In this document: positions 48,001 to 57,000 of the stretch, one piece after another
How positions within the stretch are numbered: the first letter of the stretch is position 1
How the letters are laid out: every line of letters begins with the position of its first letter
Assembly (NCBI GenBank): GCA_032622095.1
Contig: CP136062.1
Span: 157,536,875 to 157,600,874 of the forward strand
DNA: 64,000 nucleotides
From: Siphonodentalium dalli
Lineage: Eukaryota; Mollusca; Scaphopoda; Gadilida; Siphonodentaliidae
Direction: 5' to 3'
Program-made: the position numbers and the translations under genes
Notes under the pieces: model-generated
Seen by the model: only the letters and a program-made list of their open reading frames with translations
Databases searched by the model: none
What the model was told of the DNA's origin: nothing

Positions 48001-51000
48001 GAAATACAAATTATCTGAATCAATGAATACTACTGGGTTTAGTCTCCACCCCGACCACTCACATTTCTTATTGCTCAATGAACCTGGACATGATTGCAAC
48101 AGCAACGAAGCCAGATTCCAAGTGGAGACAAAATTGAAAGGTTGGTTATTTCACTTCTTTGCAGTGCCTTCTTCACTAATGATTATCTGTATTGAGTATC
48201 ATATTTTAAAATAGTAAGTTGATCTTGATATGTTAACAAACCTACACATGGGAATGGACACTTAGATTGGAAAAGCCATGCATATGCTAAATGGACCAAT
48301 TAGATGTATATATTTTTTAGAAAGGAGTGAATTATGTCTAAGCTTTGAAGTGAAACATGAACAGATTAATTGACACGCCAGTTAACACTACCATGGCTGG
48401 GGCTTCCTGAAGTTTTACAAAAAACTTGTGACAATGCATTATCTTATATATGTGAGTCTCCCATAGGGAGCTTCGCATATATCAGAGAATATATTGGACT
48501 AACACTATGTGCCTTAACCTTGTAAGCCATTGCATTCTCTTATATATGCGATGCTACCTATATACACAGAACGACACAAGTGTATTGGTGGGTTCGTTAA
48601 TACGACACGAGTGTTAACGCGGATGTTTCGCGAAGGCAGAAGTGCCGTATCAACGAACCCATCATCACACTTGTGCATTAAAAATATGCAGATTTACAAG
48701 ATTTATTTAGGCACATACATGACTTATTTAGACACATACATGACTTATTTAGACACATACATGACTTATTTTGTAATGTGCGATGATGCTTTGTATAGTC
48801 CCGGTTTCATGGTTGACGTGAACGAGATGTGTATGGAACGTACGTTGCATACGGATTTATAAATATGGCACAATAATAACATTATACTTCTAGGAACAAG
48901 CTTGTGATAAATAAAATAATTCACTGGCACAGGATAGTTAATGCTGCACCAGCGCAATTCCTGTCATGAAAGAGTTAAGGGTGTCTGACCTATACAATAT
49001 ATAAGGAGTGTTTGATTGGAAAACACTCAACATTTGTTTCTGGGAGTTTTGTTCACTGTGACCCACTCAAAAACGAAAATTTAAGTGGTGATGATTAGCA
49101 ACCGCTATTGTGTATTCAACAAAATACAATATAGTAATCAATATTTAGTTAATACTGTTATAAATTAACTCGAAATGGTGTAACTTATTCTAAGTAGTTA
49201 TCTGTGCGTTGTGGTGATTATTGGTGAGCCCTGGCAAGTATGAGGATTTGTGTTGATTCATATTAGTCTGCGCCACGTAAGTTCACCGTGGGTCACCGCG
49301 AAAAAACAATCACAGTGAATCCTGGTTATATTTTTTTCGAAAATGGCCGAAACAAATTTCATTGGGCCTAAGTTTTATCGGAAATCTAATTCAGAAACCC
49401 AAATTGATTTTGCAACGGGAGCGACATGAGAATCAAAATTATAGTATGGTCATCTTCTAATTGATTGTGTGATACAGCTTAATATGTACAAAATGCACTC
49501 ATAGCAGTGTACTATCAAGCAATGTAATAAAACAGCAATGAGCATAAACACTAATCAATCATTTGTCTGGCATGCGACTGACTGGTAGATGGTGGGAAGT
49601 GGTATGTTGTCAAGTAACAACGATTGGATTAAAGAAGTCCAGACATCGTATTTGAAGGTATGGACATAATTATTTAGAATGTCAGATGTTAAGTAAAACA
49701 AAAAATATTAATTAATTGGTAATTTTCAGTGTGTTTAGTGGGATTCCCCCGGGTGTTTAGTGTTTCACTTTTCGCACATTCTGTACGTACCGGAGACCAG
49801 GTCGCTATACTTAATTTCCTATTACCATATTATGTTAGCGGTTGTTTTATAATCAACCGAGAACATACGGCATGTTTCAAATATACTCCTTCAGAGGCCT
49901 TGGATTGTCCGAGAGTGGTGATTGTGGACGACACTACTGACTGTTTCGACGTCGTTGAACACTGCATAAAGCATAGAACGCCAATGATTGCCACGAAGGT
50001 GTGTACCTGTTTATTAATTAGATATGACATTGTTGTCCAGAATAGCATGTTATCGAACCTGGTTAATCGTCCTTAAACCGAGTAATATTGCTTTGCGACA
50101 TCTCCAATCCGAGTAATATGGATTTACGACATGCCGAAAATCTACCTCACGTCACTCATATGAAAGAGCTGTCAGTTACTAAGAGGGGGTCTAATTAATA
50201 AATAGTATAGTACTTGGTCGGTCTGATATTATTGGCCTGATATCAGCCCGATGTAACCTCATATCAACCTTCAACCTTCGGTCTCAGGCTGATGATGTTA
50301 CCTCGGGCTGATATCGGGCCTAACATATGTCAAAGCTATGGAAGTCACGTACCATAATTATTTGCATAATCACTACCATGAAATAACACGGTATATGAAC
50401 AATTCGGCGCCATTGCTAGTTGCATAGAATGTCAAACTGTTTCATGGCATGGATATCAACAACAACAACATTGTTTTCGGCAATGTGAGATTTTTCGGGA
50501 AGCCGTGATGCCAACAACAACGACTCGAAGCCAACAACAACGACATCATCGGGTCAGTTTTTCTAAATACACGCAATCCTATTTTCCCTTTTCGGCACTA
50601 ACACGACCCCATCCTTCAATTGTAGAAAGGGACTGCGATACATGATCTATTGGATTTTCTTCTTAGGATAAAAGACGAAATTGACGAAACGTGAGTCTCC
50701 TAAACAATATTCAATGTGACGAACACCCTGAATGAACTTGATCTATGGTCTACCGGGATTCACAGTCCACTTTATCTAAACAGGACATTCGCAATATTAA
50801 GACATTTCTTATAGAGCAGCATTGGGCTAAACGTTTATCGATTTAGATTCATCTGATTCACCAAGAGGAACTTTTTACAGAAATATTAAAACCAGCCCTT
50901 GTTTTAGCCGGTATTTGCTTCAATTGTCAGATAATTTGATCCCTGATATCGCGAAATTTAGAACAGCCAACCACCGACTCCTCGTTGAAAAAGGGCGGTG

Positions 51001-54000
51001 GTGAAACAGTATACCTTGTAATACTTGTGAACAGTGTGGTAACGGGATATGGGACGAGTATCATCTTCTACTGATATGTGATGGATTTATAGTTATCCGT
51101 GAGCAGTACATTCCAAAATACTATAGCCTATCTCCAACGCAAGAAATGCGTTGTGGCTTGATATCTATAGCTAATATATCGCTTCTGAAAAGGGTGAGTA
51201 TATTTCTGAAATTAGCCTTGAGAACATTGAGATAATGACTTACAACTATACTGGTGATCTGGCATTGACATCATTTACATTTATATATCATTTATTGCAG
51301 TTATTATGTATCACTATTTGTGTGAGTCGATCGACAGAGAGATTCGTGATTTGTATAATGCATATATTACTTACATAATATATATGTAATATGATGCTAA
51401 AATGATGCTAAAATATGTATTGAATATGTACATAGAGTATATTATGTTTGTGTATGTTCCACCTTAAATGGTGGATTTACGCATTAAACAATTCAACAAT
51501 ATTCTCCATTATGAAAATCGTGCGTCGGACGACATACTATCTACAGTATACTAACGACCATAATACATGTACTCACCATGTTGATCTATGTAAGAGAATG
51601 TAATGTATTTGGCAGATTAATGGTGGTCAGGATAACTGAGATTCCCGCATAGTTGATATCGATACACGTGATCGCCGACATTTATCTAATCACTTTGATT
51701 GGACAAGCACCTGATGACGTTGCCACCCGGCAGCTCCTATAGTAGGGTACACAATGTCCACGGTGGCGTATTCGATATGTAATGGAACGCGTAATTATAA
51801 TGATAACTGTTTTGTGCGATAAAATGGTGCCTACGTGAAGGGGATGTCGCGACCATGTTTTCAAACGTGGTCGGTGAATATAGCTACGCATATCAAGAAT
51901 AACTACATTTATAAATGATATCCTAGCATATCCACTTGTTTCGGAAAATCCTGTATAGGCCCCGAATAACCTGGCGATTACATCAATTTCACACGATCGG
52001 TCGTGTGCGAGTGTGCGAACAGATTACCAAACAAACAAGTAAACTGAAACGCGAATTAGCCAAACTACATGCGCATGGGTGATCTATATGGCTCAATTAT
52101 CGGCACCAAGTGACGCATGTGTGTCGCCAGGAACCGCATTTACTTCCGTTAGCATGCCAGCCTGTTATATTTATATATGTGTTGTACATGTAGTTGTTGT
52201 CCTGGACGCAATCGACTAACATTTTTAGGACAGCTCTGAATCTTTAATCAGATTGTAATGGATTGTCCCGACGAGAAGTGGGAATTACGTAAGTACGCAC
52301 AAACTAAACAACCAGATCGGCGTATGACCTCGACCCATCTTTGAATTGAATTGCATTTACAGGAAGGAAAGTAAGAAGAAGATGGTGGAGGACGAAGAGG
52401 TTGCGGGGCTGCTGGCCGATATGAATATCAAGAACGACGAGGCAGGTCACTACACCGCTACCATACACAAGTGCCTCAAACGTATGAACATGTTCACGCT
52501 AAAACCGGACTTCGCTGAAAAGAACACCGAATCAACAGGAGAAATATTATTGAAGGCTATAGAAGATGGTATGTATGTGTGATGCGATTCATTCGCGTAT
52601 AGATCAGATATGCTTTCCACTCATATCGACTGGTGGGAGGAGCTTATGTTGTGATGTAGCTGGAACTAGGAGACAAAGCGTCCGCAAACGGAGTTTAATA
52701 GTTTAACATAGCTATTATATATTTAAACAAACGTGATGCACCATTAATACTCATAATAATAATCCATGCTTTTTCGTGAATATTGTATCGTGTTTAGGTT
52801 ATAGAATTGACCTTTTAATTATGTTTTTTTTTCTCGTGAAAATCATCAGCTTCAATGTTATCTAAACGGGACTGAAAGGTCATTTATAAGTTCTTTTGTA
52901 AATCTTTTCGTTAACGTCATTTTTACCCAGACGTGAGGTTTTTGCTTTGCTTTTTCGTGATCTATCGTATTAAGCACAGCGCCGACAATAATCTTCTATT
53001 GTGACCCGCCATATCAAATCCAGTCGTAAGTCGGGATGTTTTTTACCCTGTGCCAATGCATTATCTCATATATGCGAGTCGACCATAGGTCGCCTCGCAT
53101 ATATAAGAGAATGCATTGGCCTAACATTTTTTTACAATTTTAATAATTTGTTCTTGTATTCTTTAACAATTTTATAATTTCACCCATACAGAGCCCCAGA
53201 CAAACATGAGCAGACGACACTCTTCTATGTTCTATGTGCTTCTATATATGTGTGGGGCTCCCTGCAGGGTATTGGATGTTTTTTATTTTATGTCCTAAAA
53301 ATTGTAAGAAACATTTATTTAAATTTTTTTATAAATAATTGTTTGGCCAATGCATTCTCTTATATATGCGAGGCGACCTATGGTCGACTCGCATATATAA
53401 GAGAATGCATTGGCACAGGGTAAATTACACTTGAGGATAGTTGTCTGAGGCTTCGTAAGTGTTGTCTGTATGATTTAACAAAACCAGCTGACTAAGTGCA
53501 TGTCTGTATCTTTAATATTTAATGAACTGTTTGGTAGAAACGAAATGAATTGATACCCTACTCGTTGCGACGGCCATGCCATCACGGCTACAGTTAGATA
53601 ACGTGCGTATAAGTTAATGATATACATGTAGTGCCTTAATAGTAGTCGTAAATATATTCACGGAGCCTATTTCTGCGCAACCTCTCTATTAATTAAAGAG
53701 ACGAATACATATTTCGCCAATCTCTACCATAGTGTACCAGTCATACTTCCTTTCTGACTCTGTCGCCGGGTGGGTACCAGTGTTCTACAATTAGGGCGGG
53801 GTTTTCCAGCCGAAAGGCGAAACCGGTCACACCAAAGTCATGTGTTCTATGCGTGTTGTGACCAATTCCCGCAATAGAATGTTTTGACAGAACGGATAAT
53901 TAGAGTGGTGGTCTTTTTGACGATTATCGAAAGTTACGCAGCAAATTATAGAACTCTTGTGTTGACTTGACTGATGTTTGTTATGCGTGTTATGGTCCAT

Positions 54001-57000
54001 GTACTATTGTGTTGATAAACTAATCGGAAATCAAATTCAGACCGTTTCGCAATATAATTGTTTGGTTCTAGTTAGTGCTGGTTTATACAAGAAAGTGGAA
54101 ACAATTTATTGAGAAATTGGTTCCGTAAACCGACTATGATGTTATAAACCGATTATGATGTTATAAACCGACTATGTTATAAACCGACTATGATGTTATA
54201 AACCGACTATGATGTTATAAACCGACTATGTTATAAACCGACTATGATGTTATAAACCGACTATGATGTTATAAACCGACTATAATGTTATAAACCGACT
54301 ATGATGTTATAAACCGACTATGATGTTATAAACATACGCGATAATCATGCCATTTTTCTATCAGCGGCGTATGCAAATTATGGAAAGTTAACACGGACGC
54401 TGTTTATCGACATATATTCTCCCTATCAAATTATATATACAGTCTCTTGTTCGGTTTTACTAAACGGCATACGGTATATTTCTTTAAATGTTATTTAATT
54501 GTAGCAAACGCTTTGGATATCAATGTGCGCAGACTCATAAGCAAAGCGAAAAGTATAGGTGGGCGTACACGTGACAAGATTGCTGAGGAGCACAAACAGG
54601 TATGAACGAAAGTGTATGGGGACGTACACGTGACAAGATTAATTTTTGCTTTATGTCGCCATGACATGGTTTATTTGCCGGTTTTCAATGCCAAACAAAT
54701 TATCGCAATAAACAAAAAGATTATCCCCACACATTGTACGGATTGTGAGCGCTTCTCTTTTATAAATTTGCGCATCAAAATATACTCGTTGTGGTAATTT
54801 TCGCTTATTCGCTTTCGATAGAACGCGATGTTCCGCTTTAAAGGGGTAGCGTACGCCAATATCAATAAATTCGAGGTAACAGCAACGAGCTAACATCGAT
54901 AATATATAGTAAAATAAGTAATTTGAGTCGAATATGTATTCTGTAAACGTTCAGGTTAACAGGTTATCTTAAAATCAAAGGTAATAATTTGAATAATAAA
55001 TTTGGGCAACGAGTTGCCCACATGATCGTGTAAAACATTATGTTGATACGGCGCGTAAACGCAAGCCGCTCATTGGCTGGTGACTATACAATAACTTAAA
55101 TGAGTATATGGGGCTAGTATGCAAGTAATGTGACATTTATTTGATACATTTGCTTGAGAACTGTACAAAAATTACTCGATGACGATATAGCTCTGTTTTC
55201 ACATTCCGGCTAATCTGCCATCTGTAACATTATTTCGTACTTAACAGACTTTCAAATAATGGAAATCTGGTTACCTTATATATTCTGCGAAGCAGACACT
55301 CTAGAAACCAACATTTGAGTACAGTATCCCTTTAAGCATGTGCGATTATTTAGCTCGACTATATAGAGAATGCGTCACTTAGACTTTCGGTCTCGTGTAT
55401 AAACCACGGATTGAGCTGTCAAACGGTGCTTTAAATCTAGAGGTTTCCTAAATCCAGGTTTAATCCTAGGATGGCGAATCCGGTTATCGTGCAACAAATA
55501 TTTTGAATCGAAAGTGTGGTAGTTGATGTTGGATGATATCTTTTGCATTACATACACGAAACGGTAATATCCATAGTTATCTATAATAGTTGAATAGAGC
55601 TATACAAGTTGAACTTATGATGGACCATATATATCTAATCTGGTCAATAGCCAGTTATGAGGTTCGGGTTCCAGTACTAATGCAATCTTAATCATATCCG
55701 CATTTCAAAACGTGTAATACCATCACATATGGGCGAGTTCATGAGTATCCCATATTCATTATAGGTACGGATGGCCTTCGCTGTGTGCATGCTGATAAAA
55801 TGTGGAACCATTGTTCAATCCATGAGTTATCCTTACTGAATGTCCAAACTATATTTTATCATTGACTGATTATATTTGGGGCTATGTCCTATGGTACGTG
55901 CATAGTAATAATCATTCTATATGGGGGCCATGGACTCATTAGCTTATTAGACACTTCTGTCTCAAGCGTGATTCAGACTGAACCATCGACACGTGAACAC
56001 GTGTACATTGTCTCCCAGCTTGATCAATCAGGATGAATCACGTTGAAAGAAAGGAATCAGCTTTTTATTACATATATATCAACGTAATTCGCATGATCGC
56101 ATGAGTTTCCAGGCGTGTAATAATTCTCAGAATCGCACTAGTGCAATCTGTCGACGGAACTATTTCATTCAGTGTTAAAACTCAATTAAATTCACATTTT
56201 CTGTACCGGAGATGTACCATTGTGAGTCAACTTACTATGATACGGATATATGTAATAAAAATAGAACCGCATGTGTGTCTGTATTTTGACGAATTATCGC
56301 ACTCGATTTGTTGGCGGAACGCGATACCTCTCGTGCCAGACTCGACGTATCGCCCCGCCAACAAATCTCGTGCGATAATTTCGTCAAAATCCAGACACTC
56401 ATGCGGTTCTATCTATGAATGACATACCCTGTGCCCAACATATAGACACATTATTTCACCCAGATTATCTATTCCAGACAACTGGAAACACCTCTCTGGG
56501 ACTGCGTAGGTGAACTTAGTCTTATTATAAAATTAGGGAATGATCTAAATAAATGGTATGTTGTCTAAGAGTTCTTACTTAGTGAAAGAAACCGGGGAAT
56601 GTTATACGTGACACAAGATGCAGCTTCCGATTTCAGGTTAGCAGTAATTACGGAAATCGACAAGCATGAACACTTACGTCGATACATTAACACTTACATC
56701 GATACATGAACACTTACATCGATACATGAACACTTACATCGATACATGGACAATCATGAACACTTCCATCGATACATGGACAATCATGAACACTTACATC
56801 GTTACATGGACAATCATGAACACTTACATCGATATATGTACAATCGTGAACACTTACATCGATACATGGACAATCATGAACACTTACATCGATACATGGA
56901 CAATGGTGAACACTTACATCGATACCTGGACAATCATGAACACTTACATCGATACATGGACAATCATGAACACTGACATCGATACATGGACACTTACATC

